This document shows positions 1 to 6,102 of a stretch of DNA of 11,153 nt, piece by piece. The DNA is from Balneolales bacterium (GTDB taxonomy: Bacteria; Bacteroidota; Rhodothermia; Balneolales; Balneolaceae). The notes beneath the pieces were generated by a model. The model ran no database searches and was not told the origin of the DNA. It saw only the letters and a list, made by a program, of their open reading frames with translations. The stretch lies in assembly GCA_022360375.1 (NCBI GenBank), contig JAKSCW010000390.1, positions 1-11,153 of the forward strand, read 5' to 3'. Position 1 is the stretch's first letter. Each line of letters opens with the position of its first letter. Both the position numbers and the translations under genes were made by a program.

Positions 1-746
1 CACCGCTCATGTTCACCTCCAAAGAACTGGCAACTATTATGGTTGGACTCAATTTTGTGAAGTCGCAGGTGGACAAACAATTGGTAAATGACGCGGGAGG
101 AGTGGAATTGAAAATTAAAGAGGTACTGCCGGATGATTTGAAATCCTTTATGACTTCCCTTAGTGAGCGAACTGTAGTAGATCCCTTCCAGAAATTTGGA
201 ATGGAAAAAAAGGGAGGGGGCGATTGGTATTTGATGAGTAGCGCCATTGCCCAAAAAAAGCGTGTTGAATTTCGGTACACTCCCAAATCAGGAAAAACAG
301 AAACACGAAAAGTGGATCCGTACTTACTCGTGTTTTATGAAGATCACTGGAATATGTTGGGTAAATCCCATTTGAGAGGAAAAGTTCGGAATTTTATTCT
401 TGATAGGATGTCAGAGTTGCGAATTCTGGATGAAGAAATAATGCTAAAAGAAAAAATTGACGTGGAGGCATTAATTTTCCGTTCTGACGAGGGCAGTCAA
501 AAAATAGTAGTGGACCTCGATAAAGCCGGAGTTATGCGGTTTAAGGCCAATTTGCCGGCTAAAATATTTAGGGAAATCGAAAAAAATTCTAAAAAACTTC
601 GGATAGAATTTTTCTTCGATAATCTCGAATTCATCAACGAATGGCTCCTTCAGTTTGGGGCATCCCTTACTGTTATAGCCCCGGATGAACTGAAGACAAA
701 ACGAGAGAAGCTGTTGAAAGAGATGCTGGGTAAAACTTTGGGTTAG
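1..746 (+). CDS. WYL-domain transcriptional regulator, 5' end outside window
   Basis: C-terminal part of a YafY/DeoR-type regulator, a cytoplasmic DNA-binding protein whose WYL domain senses a ligand or nucleic acid. The N-terminal winged helix is not in the window. The first ATG is at 9, but the frame is open to the window edge and reads P-L before M-F-T. A PLMFT run is typical inside such proteins, so this ATG is probably internal. Counting from that Met, the WYL core spans about residues 84-140, with V102-D-P at its start, W114 and the conserved-type R127-x-F-x-L-D-R stretch. The usual W-Y-L triad reads W-N-M here. A WCX-like C-terminal segment covers about 165-240. The stop overlaps the convergent SnoaL-like gene by 4 bp. 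Family assignment is firm; target genes are unknown. Confidence 0.85.
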   Translation, partial: PLMFTSKELATIMVGLNFVKSQVDKQLVNDAGGVELKIKEVLPDDLKSFMTSLSERTVVDPFQKFGMEKKGGGDWYLMSSAIAQKKRVEFRYTPKSGKTETRKVDPYLLVFYEDHWNMLGKSHLRGKVRNFILDRMSELRILDEEIMLKEKIDVEALIFRSDEGSQKIVVDLDKAGVMRFKANLPAKIFREIEKNSKKLRIEFFFDNLEFINEWLLQFGASLTVIAPDELKTKREKLLKEMLGKTLG

Positions 747-1222
747 TACACCCCATTAGCGTTCAGAATTTTTCCACCATTCAACCACACATAAAATCTC
801 ATAAAAGCATCCAATGGCTGAATGGCATCCCAGTGTTCCACAATTAAACCGTCTTCCACTTTCCAGGTATCGATGATATTTAATCCTTTTCTATCATTTC
901 CGCGGTGCCTTGAATTAGTTGTTACATGAGAGTGGAAGGTGACAAAATCACCATCTGCATAAATATGTTTCACATCGTAGGTGTATTCCGGGAATCTTTT
1001 TACAAATTCCTGTACATACCTGACCAGTGCTTCCAGCCCATCCGGAATTCCCCGGTTATGCTGTAGATACCGTTGGTTTCCAAAAGTGGTTAGCACATAC
1101 TCAAACCTATGGTTGTTCATCAGGTTCTGAACAAAATCAATGAGCAATGCCACATTCTTATTCTCCTGTTCATTCCAGGTCTCTTTCTTTAAAGAGTCGA
1201 AATTGATGGTTATGGATTCCAT
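743..1222 (-). CDS. SnoaL-like (NTF2-fold) protein, COG4922 type
   Basis: A 159-residue single-domain protein of the NTF2/SnoaL superfamily, close to the group called predicted SnoaL-like aldol-condensation enzymes (COG4922). These are small cone-shaped alpha+beta barrels; some catalyse polyketide cyclisation, but most members have no proven reaction. Visible hallmarks are Y52-L-Q-H-N56 followed by G58, the central strand T95-F-H-S-H99, and H130-W-D-A-I-Q near the C-terminus, the usual pocket positions of the group. No signal peptide, so probably cytoplasmic. The ATG at 1220-1222 gives a full-length protein. It is divergent from the HxlR-type regulator at 1344, and the shared spacer contains two palindromic operator candidates, so it is the likely regulated target. 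Substrate unknown. Confidence 0.85.
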   Translation of the reverse strand: MESITINFDSLKKETWNEQENKNVALLIDFVQNLMNNHRFEYVLTTFGNQRYLQHNRGIPDGLEALVRYVQEFVKRFPEYTYDVKHIYADGDFVTFHSHVTTNSRHRGNDRKGLNIIDTWKVEDGLIVEHWDAIQPLDAFMRFYVWLNGGKILNANGVY

Positions 1223-1276
1223 GGGTTTTTATTTGGATTTAGAAGATGTGATTGTATTGAGCAGCAAGGATAATTA

Positions 1277-1293
1277 ACTTGCAAAAGACAAGT
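1277..1293. promoter_or_regulatory. Candidate HxlR operator, copy 1
   Basis: The 17-mer ACTTGCAAAAGACAAGT has perfect 5-bp inverted arms (ACTTG/CAAGT) around a 7-bp centre. It matches the copy at 1311-1327 at 15 of 17 positions. It lies in the divergent spacer between the SnoaL-like and HxlR genes. HxlR proteins are dimers, and Bacillus subtilis HxlR is known to bind tandem repeats upstream of its target. Which regulator binds here is inferred from position only. Confidence 0.65.
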
Positions 1294-1310
1294 GAATGAT
1301 ACGACAGTTC

Positions 1311-1327
1311 ACTTGCAAAAAGCAAGT
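1311..1327. promoter_or_regulatory. Candidate HxlR operator, copy 2
   Basis: The 17-mer ACTTGCAAAAAGCAAGT has perfect 6-bp inverted arms (ACTTGC/GCAAGT) around AAAAA, making it the more symmetric of the pair. Its start is 34 bp from the start of copy 1, a little over three helical turns. It ends 16 bp before the regulator's ATG, so an occupied site would block the regulator's own transcription or translation start. This suggests autoregulation together with control of the divergent SnoaL-like gene. Confidence 0.65.
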
Positions 1328-1343
1328 AAATAAATTCTGAACG

Positions 1344-1733
1344 ATGAGATCTGATTGCCCGATTAGTTATGCACTGGATTTTTTTGGAGATAAATGGACC
1401 TTATTGATCATCCGGGATATGGTTTTTGACAGGAAACGATTCTATAAAGATTTCCTGAATTCTAAGGAAGGCATTGCAACCAATATCCTCTCCGATCGCC
1501 TTAAGAAACTGGAACAACATGGGTTTATTACGTCGAGGGTATACCCGGAAATGAAAACCAAGAAAGAATATTTATTGACCAAAAAGGGAAAAGACACGAT
1601 TCCCGTACTCATAGAAATCATAGTGTGGTCTGCGAAGTATGAAAATGCCCTGGCGTTGCCGTTAGTCTTTTTGGAAAAGGCGAAAAAAGACCGGCCAGCA
1701 TTGATTGAAGCAATTACTGCAAGACTGGAATAA
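1344..1733 (+). CDS. HxlR-family winged-helix transcriptional regulator
   Basis: A 129-residue single-domain MarR-like dimeric regulator. The family signature runs from C5-P-I through F13-x-G-D-K-W-T-L-L-I-I-R24. The recognition-helix region is about residues 45-60 (I44-A-T-N-I-L-S-D-R-L), followed by the wing with Y67-P-E and E75-Y-x-L-T. Length is normal for HxlR. C5 is the only cysteine and sits where family members such as YodB carry the thiol that senses electrophiles or oxidants, so redox control is possible but unproven. The ATG at 1344 places the Cys at the family position. The gene is divergent from the SnoaL-like gene, with two palindromic sites in between that probably bind this protein. 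The effector is unknown. Confidence 0.93.
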   Translation: MRSDCPISYALDFFGDKWTLLIIRDMVFDRKRFYKDFLNSKEGIATNILSDRLKKLEQHGFITSRVYPEMKTKKEYLLTKKGKDTIPVLIEIIVWSAKYENALALPLVFLEKAKKDRPALIEAITARLE

Positions 1734-1793
1734 ACATTGCTTACAGAATTCTGATCTTATCAGTGGATCAGTGCTTCGGTTGGGTCTTTTCTT

Positions 1794-2657
1794 TCAACCC
1801 AGCTCAAAAGTGGTTATTCCGAACACTTTGTGAAGATGGACATCGGGCTCGTTCCCATAATACATTCGGGCACACTCAAACACATACCTGGCACCATATT
1901 TTTGTACTAGGTTTACAGCTGCTTTATTGGTGGTTGGTATATCCAAATACACGGGTTGATCAACCGCACTGTTCAAACATGATTTATACAATTCTTCAGC
2001 CACTTCTTCATTGTCGGCAAACAGGGGCCCTATTTTGAATCCCGAATCAACCTCACGAATTACGGCATAACCTTGTAGCTTATTTCCCACAGAATATTTA
2101 AATGCCTTACTGCCTGGAAGCACCAGCCAATGTTTAAGGAATTCGGTTCTTCTGAAACCAAAACAATGTTTGTCATACTCTTCGATTTCATCAAAGTCAC
2201 CATCCTGAATAACAGAAATATTCTGGCTTAGCACGGCAGTCATTCCCAGGCGTTCATATCGCTCATCCTTAAATGCTATTTCAAAACCACCCTCACTGTA
2301 AAACGGTTGCATATCTACAACGCCATCCATCCCAATCGGAGCTCCGTCTTTTAATCGCCTGAGAAGAAGGTCACGACGCAAATACCATAACTTTCGTCCT
2401 ATCCCGTTTTCGCGAAAATGCGGATCAACGATGAACAATCCCATAAAACCATATTCACCATCATAAGAAACGACAGATCCTCCGGCAATTAGCCGATCAT
2501 CCAGGTAGAATCCGTAAAATCCGTCGGGATCTGTGTTCCAGAACACTTCGAAATCATGCTTACCGGGATTCCAGCCCTCTTTCCTTGCCCAGTCAAGCAA
2601 ATTTTTGACTCCCCCAATATCCAGCTGTTGAAGGGTTAAATCATCTGGTTCAACCAT
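1794..2657 (-). CDS. GNAT acetyltransferase with YitH/HolE-like C-terminal domain
   Basis: A 287-residue cytoplasmic protein with two tandem GNAT-related domains. The N-terminal half (about 8-140) is a canonical acetyl-CoA-binding GNAT fold: the beta-4 strand G73-L-F-I-V-D-P runs into the pyrophosphate loop R82-E-N-G-I-G-R-K-L-W. The C-terminal half (about 148-285) resembles Acetyltransf_18 (YitH-type): F185-K-Y-S-V, G195-Y-A-V-I, K208-I-G-P-L-F-A, then D239-I-P-T-T-N with a Y-G-A near 254 and a K277-V-F-G-I-T-T-F-E-L ending. This two-domain layout and length match the known family, whose substrates are mostly uncharacterised. The ATG at 2655-2657 begins just before the first predicted strand. 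It stands alone, convergent to the HxlR gene with a 60-bp gap. Substrate not predictable. Confidence 0.9.
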   Translation of the reverse strand: MVEPDDLTLQQLDIGGVKNLLDWARKEGWNPGKHDFEVFWNTDPDGFYGFYLDDRLIAGGSVVSYDGEYGFMGLFIVDPHFRENGIGRKLWYLRRDLLLRRLKDGAPIGMDGVVDMQPFYSEGGFEIAFKDERYERLGMTAVLSQNISVIQDGDFDEIEEYDKHCFGFRRTEFLKHWLVLPGSKAFKYSVGNKLQGYAVIREVDSGFKIGPLFADNEEVAEELYKSCLNSAVDQPVYLDIPTTNKAAVNLVQKYGARYVFECARMYYGNEPDVHLHKVFGITTFELG

Positions 2658-2763
2658 GTGCAGGTTCGTGTTAGCCTCTTGTTTTTGTTGACGGGTAAAA
2701 TAGGATATGGCAAACTAAAATCATCATTTTATTTGAGCGGAGAACTACGAAGAAGAGTATGAG

Positions 2764-4134
2764 TTACTCACTTCCCAGCACCAGGTACTCATTTAACATG
2801 GGTAACGAAAGCCAGCCACCCATTTGGCTGTTCGTAAGTATCACAAATCCAATTCCGCTGTCATCATAGAATACCAAATTACTGATGAACCCCCGCCCGG
2901 TACTGCCACTATGGCCATAACTAACCCCCGAAGTGGTTTCCTCTATTCTCACTCCCAGTCCCCATTTGGTTCCATCAGCACGTACAGAATGAATACGAAA
3001 GAATTCCTCGTACGTTGAAGCTTTTAGCCCCTTTCGCTGATGCAAAGCAATGGCAAATCCGGCAAGAGCTTCACTGGTGCTTTGCAGGGTATATGCAACC
3101 ATAGTTCGATTTGGCAGGAAAACCTCACTGGGCACATATCTCCGGTGGCCATGTGCCCCGAACTCAGCAATAAACTCATTGCCTTTGAAATGCATATCTG
3201 AGAGTTCCAATGGAACCAGGACTTCTTCCCTGAGTATGGATTCAATATCCTTTGAAGTAATAATTTCCAACACTTCTTTCAGGTATTCGAAGGCCTTACC
3301 GGAATAGCCATACTGGGTTCCCGGGGTAAAATTAAGGCCGAATGTTCCATTCTCATTTCTCCGGGGCCAGTTCGACATCCCCGACTGGTGACTCAGCACA
3401 TGCCGTGCAGTCATGAGTTTGTACCGGTCATCATCAATTTCGGGATGCTCCATATATTCATGCAGCGGTTTATCCAAATCGATTTGGCCACGTTCATAGA
3501 TGCGCATTACAGCAAAAGTGAACACCAATTTGGTAATAGATCCTGCTTCAAACAGGGTCTCATGGGTTACAGGTTCCCCGGTAGTGGTGTGTTTAACCCC
3601 GTAGTGTTGCGTGTATACGATTTCATTGTTTTTAATAAGACTGAGCGTTGCACCGGGAATTTCAAAGAATTCCATTCGCTCCTGTATAAAGGAATCAACT
3701 GCATCGGTATTAATGAAGCCGGGTTTAGCGAGAATGCCGGTTTTTTTCGGGGTTACCGGCCAGGCAATGGTATCCAACAGGATAGTGAATTCACGCACCG
3801 AGTTGGAGTTTACATCCAGTATTAGTGCAGACTCATGTTCATCAATGCGGATTAATTCCTCCCCCACCCAGTGGTAATTGAGTTCAGATGAAAAGCGATA
3901 GCTACCAAACGCTAAGGTTTGCTGAAACCTGCCCAGGGAATCCACGGATTGAATAATGGGGGCACCGGGATTGGAAATGGAAACAATTTTTACATGGGCC
4001 GGATACCCGGTGATGGTTTCATCTTCCCAGGCAAATTGTCCTCTCACAGAGAGGCTGTCTTTAGTACCAGGCGCGGCGAAGGCTGAGTGCACATTCAAAG
4101 AGAATGCCACCAGGATAAGTAACAAGTATTTCAT
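2764..4134 (-). CDS. Exported serine hydrolase, class C beta-lactamase fold (COG1680)
   Basis: Last gene of the BlaI-M56 operon; 456 residues from the ATG at 4132-4134. That start is preferred because it opens directly on a Sec signal peptide (K2, hydrophobic 3-18, likely cleavage after A18-F-A20) and lies 10 bp past the M56 stop. A periplasmic location follows. Residues about 30-125 look like a carboxypeptidase-regulatory-type beta domain (V64-D-S-L-G-R-F, then A75-F-G-S-Y-R). The catalytic domain, about 140-455, has S199-I-T-K202 (nucleophile and general base), Y277-S-G in place of the class C Y-x-N, and H408-S-G in place of K-T-G. These variants are usual in penicillin-recognising esterases and peptidases, so beta-lactamase activity should not be assumed. 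Its position implies induction when the BlaI-like repressor is removed. Confidence 0.9.
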   Translation of the reverse strand: MKYLLLILVAFSLNVHSAFAAPGTKDSLSVRGQFAWEDETITGYPAHVKIVSISNPGAPIIQSVDSLGRFQQTLAFGSYRFSSELNYHWVGEELIRIDEHESALILDVNSNSVREFTILLDTIAWPVTPKKTGILAKPGFINTDAVDSFIQERMEFFEIPGATLSLIKNNEIVYTQHYGVKHTTTGEPVTHETLFEAGSITKLVFTFAVMRIYERGQIDLDKPLHEYMEHPEIDDDRYKLMTARHVLSHQSGMSNWPRRNENGTFGLNFTPGTQYGYSGKAFEYLKEVLEIITSKDIESILREEVLVPLELSDMHFKGNEFIAEFGAHGHRRYVPSEVFLPNRTMVAYTLQSTSEALAGFAIALHQRKGLKASTYEEFFRIHSVRADGTKWGLGVRIEETTSGVSYGHSGSTGRGFISNLVFYDDSGIGFVILTNSQMGGWLSLPMLNEYLVLGSE

Positions 4135-4144
4135 GGGGATTCTC

Positions 4145-5338
4145 TTAGTCGGTAGTTCTGATTTCCACTGCACCGAATTGTCCATCGGTATTATATTTTT
4201 CCCGGGCTTCTTCTGCAGTAATAGAAGTGATCTCATGTTTTTCACCCGAAAGAAACAGAATGGTACCTTTTTTAAGTAGTGTGCCATTTGCATACAAGTG
4301 ATTTACTTCGCCTAAAAAAGAAAAAGAGCCTTCTCCGGATACATCATTGTCAGCATATTTTATAATGACGTTACCACGAAAATAAACTTTACTGTCCTCC
4401 TCCGACCAATACAAGGAATCCGCATAAAAATACCCGGAATTTTCACTAACAGCTTTTTGCGGGCTGGTAAAAGCAGTAGTTGTAAACAGCGCAGCTACAA
4501 TGGTGATGAATACAGGCAATCGATAGAAAATCCGGCTCTTTTGATCATATTTTGAAAGCATGATTAATCGATTTTTTATTAAAGCATAGTTGAATCCACT
4601 CGCCAATGCGAGGGTTTTATCCGGGGTGGTATAGCTAATCAATTTATTGGAATACCTGGCTTTGTCAGAGCCAGCCTTGATTACAAACTCATCTGCAAGG
4701 TACTCATGGTTGGTGACAACCAGTTTTTTGAACAGGGGTATTAAGGGGTTGAACCAGCAGAATACCTGCACCAGTTCCATAAACAGGATGTCCATTGAGT
4801 GGAACTGGCGGACGTGCCCGGATTCATGGAGGATCAGCTCATCGTCAATTTGTCCGCACTCGAAACGGTCTTTGTTTATATATACCGTTCGCCAGAAACT
4901 AAAGGGACCCACCGGGATATTTACCAGTGCCAGGCGCTGACCTTTATGCTCCAGTTGTTGTACCACAAACTTCCCGGATAGCAGGGGATACACATTCATT
5001 CCCAACCGGGCAAGCAAAAGAAGGGCAATGCTGCCATACAGCAGGAACAGCCAGGAAAAACCCCGGTCATTATTCAGAGTTTCTGTGGCAGTAATGGTTT
5101 GACCGGATACCGTAGAAAGCCCTGAGAGGGTAGTGCTGATCGCCTCATTTTGTACAATTTGCTGTGCAACCGGGTTGTTCGGGGATACGTTAACCAGCGG
5201 TACCAGCACGAAGAATAATACCGAACCAAGTAACAGAACACGGTTTGCATGATAACTCCTGGATCTTCGGAAAAAAACCAGGAAAGTCACGTACAAAATG
5301 GCAGCGCAAAAGGTGGATTCGATGAGATATTCAATCAT
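4145..5338 (-). CDS. BlaR1/MecR1-like M56 membrane metalloprotease
   Basis: Membrane antirepressor-type protease of 397 residues. In BlaR1/MecR1 systems the M56 protease responds to a periplasmic signal and leads to inactivation of BlaI/MecI. Hydrophobic segments lie at about 4-23, 33-50, 94-112, 183-197 and 274-291. The zinc site is H171-E-S-G-H175, with a downstream N210-H-E-Y-L-A-D-E motif that supplies the third ligand (E212). C-W-F-N-P-L at 194-199 is typical of M56. There is no penicillin-binding C-terminal sensor domain. The roughly 105-residue tail instead has an LptA/OstA-like stretch (A306-D-S-L-Y to about 340, including G322-N-V) and a TonB-plug-like ending (A375-E-E-A-R-E-K-Y, G386-Q-F-G-A-V-E-I). 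The start overlaps the repressor stop by 8 bp, so translation is probably coupled. Confidence 0.92.
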   Translation of the reverse strand: MIEYLIESTFCAAILYVTFLVFFRRSRSYHANRVLLLGSVLFFVLVPLVNVSPNNPVAQQIVQNEAISTTLSGLSTVSGQTITATETLNNDRGFSWLFLLYGSIALLLLARLGMNVYPLLSGKFVVQQLEHKGQRLALVNIPVGPFSFWRTVYINKDRFECGQIDDELILHESGHVRQFHSMDILFMELVQVFCWFNPLIPLFKKLVVTNHEYLADEFVIKAGSDKARYSNKLISYTTPDKTLALASGFNYALIKNRLIMLSKYDQKSRIFYRLPVFITIVAALFTTTAFTSPQKAVSENSGYFYADSLYWSEEDSKVYFRGNVIIKYADNDVSGEGSFSFLGEVNHLYANGTLLKKGTILFLSGEKHEITSITAEEAREKYNTDGQFGAVEIRTTD

Positions 5339-5705
5339 TGGAGGAGGATTTAATTTGTTGATCTATAATATCCCGGAGGCTTTTCAGTTGCTTTTCACTC
5401 AGGTCGGTTTCTTTGGTAAAGAAGGAAGCAAACTGCTCGATGGAATTGTTAAAGGAGTTTTTGATAAGCCCTTTGATCTGGGTGGAGTAATACTCGTTTT
5501 TGGGAACGACAGGAAAATACTCCCGGCTGTTGCCGTATACTTTGTAGTGCACAAAGCCTTTATCGATCAATCGCTTCAGTAAGGTATTAATGGTGGTGGT
5601 AGCTGGTTTAGGCTCGGGAAATTGCGCCTTCAATTCCTTGAAGAAAGCTTTTTCCAACTGCCAGAGGTAATTCATCACCTGTTCTTCCGCTTTGGTAAGG
5701 GTCAT
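5331..5705 (-). CDS. BlaI/MecI/CopY-family transcriptional repressor
   Basis: First gene of the three-gene operon; 124 residues, normal for the family. Members are dimeric winged-helix repressors released by proteolysis when the partner M56 protease is activated, or by metal loss in CopY. The N-terminal wHTH covers about residues 3-72: the opening L3-T-K-A-E-E-Q-V-M-N-Y-L-W is the family hallmark, the recognition helix is about 35-50 (P34-A-T-T-T-I-N-T-L-L-K-R-L), and the wing ends near R61-E-Y-F-P. The C-terminal part (about 75-120) is the helical dimerisation domain. No CopY-type C-x-C pair is present, which favours the BlaI/MecI branch. The ATG at 5703-5705 is 20-30 bp downstream of a Bacteroidota-type promoter overlapped by a dyad, consistent with autorepression. 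Confidence 0.93.
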   Translation of the reverse strand: MTLTKAEEQVMNYLWQLEKAFFKELKAQFPEPKPATTTINTLLKRLIDKGFVHYKVYGNSREYFPVVPKNEYYSTQIKGLIKNSFNNSIEQFASFFTKETDLSEKQLKSLRDIIDQQIKSSSND

Positions 5706-5763
5706 GGCTCTATAATAGTTGGTTATGCTCTACAAATATAGAGTAAAAACTATAAAAGTAAAA
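5706..5763 (-). promoter_or_regulatory. Promoter and candidate BlaI-type operators of the repressor-M56-hydrolase operon
   Basis: On the minus strand, TATATTTG (plus-strand 5733-5740) matches the Bacteroidota -7 consensus TAnnTTTG exactly. A perfect 5-bp dyad CTCTA-N6-TAGAG (5728-5743) overlaps it. Two weaker CTAT/ATAG-type elements flank it: CTATAATAG at 5710-5718 and ACTATAAAAGT at 5749-5759, centred roughly 20 bp either side. The -33 region near 5758-5763 (TTTTAC on the minus strand) matches the TTG-type box poorly. A dimeric repressor on the central dyad would mask the -7 box. Assignment to the BlaI-like protein is inferred from position. Confidence 0.6.
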
Positions 5764-5805
5764 TGGGAAGGGAATTTTAGTTTTGAGGGTTGCTTAGTCT
5801 CTTTC

Positions 5806-6054
5806 TTAAGCCAGGGTATTTAATACCCTATAAACATTCGCGGCTCCTAAAACAACTTCAAAAACGATGCCCTGTATGATCTGCGTATTCGGTTTTCCAT
5901 CGGCTGCTGTACTAATTATCCTGCCCAATAAAAAACCAAGAAAAATGAGGGATGCCACGAAAAATGAAGTTAAGGTCAAAAGTGGAAAGAAGATTCCCAG
6001 GGCAACAATGAGTCCGGTTAGCCTCGGGAGCCTGGGTTTTTCTTTCCCGTTCAT
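5806..6054 (-). CDS. Small membrane protein, DUF4345-like
   Basis: An 82-residue hydrophobic protein. After a short basic N-terminus (K4, K6, R8, R11) it has hydrophobic stretches at about 13-28, 31-44 and 60-74. The segment L43-G-R-I-I-S followed by D-G-K-P-N and then F-E-V-V-L-G-A-A-N resembles the C-terminal half of DUF4345 membrane proteins (G-R-x-x-S, D-G-x-P, later a Glu in a helix). It is shorter than the roughly 120 residues usual there, so it may be a short variant or N-terminally reduced. The ATG at 6052-6054 was chosen; a TTG at 6079-6081 would add nine residues but lies inside a palindromic repeat. It is downstream of the lipoprotein hydrolase on the same strand. Function unknown. 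Confidence 0.6.
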   Translation of the reverse strand: MNGKEKPRLPRLTGLIVALGIFFPLLTLTSFFVASLIFLGFLLGRIISTAADGKPNTQIIQGIVFEVVLGAANVYRVLNTLA

Positions 6055-6069
6055 AGTTGTCTTATTTAG

Positions 6070-6090
6070 ATCCTGAATCAAGTTCAGGAT
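6070..6090. repeat. Short palindrome of the ATCCTGAA/TTCAGGAT type
   Basis: ATCCTGAA (6070-6077), a 5-nt loop TCAAG and TTCAGGAT (6083-6090) form a perfect 8-bp hairpin, followed by GAC. It sits between the stop of the lipoprotein hydrolase (6103) and the start of the small membrane gene (6054). Similar hairpins are dispersed in many bacterial genomes. No U-tract follows on either strand, so an RNA-processing or attenuating hairpin is as likely as an intrinsic terminator. Confidence 0.6.
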
Positions 6091-6102
6091 GACTTTAAAA
6101 GA

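Noticed and set aside
1751..1771. CTGATC...GATCAG hairpin after the HxlR stop as a terminator
   Set aside because: The 6-bp stem is weak and is not directly followed by a U-tract on either strand.
1763..2038. Plus-strand open frame of 91 codons
   Set aside because: It lies almost entirely over the well-supported GNAT gene on the other strand and its translation has no recognisable family features.
4135..4293. Longer N-terminus for the operon serine hydrolase (start at 4293)
   Set aside because: It would overlap the M56 gene by about 150 bp and bury the signal peptide 53 residues inside; the ATG at 4134 opens directly on the signal peptide.
2764..5705. Calling the operon a beta-lactam resistance locus
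   Set aside because: The hydrolase motifs are not those of a true class C beta-lactamase and the M56 protein has no penicillin-binding sensor, so resistance is not supported by the sequence.
5814..5828. Palindrome GGGTATTTAATACCC
   Set aside because: It lies within the coding 3' end of the small membrane gene; a single 7-bp-arm palindrome is expected about once in a window this size.
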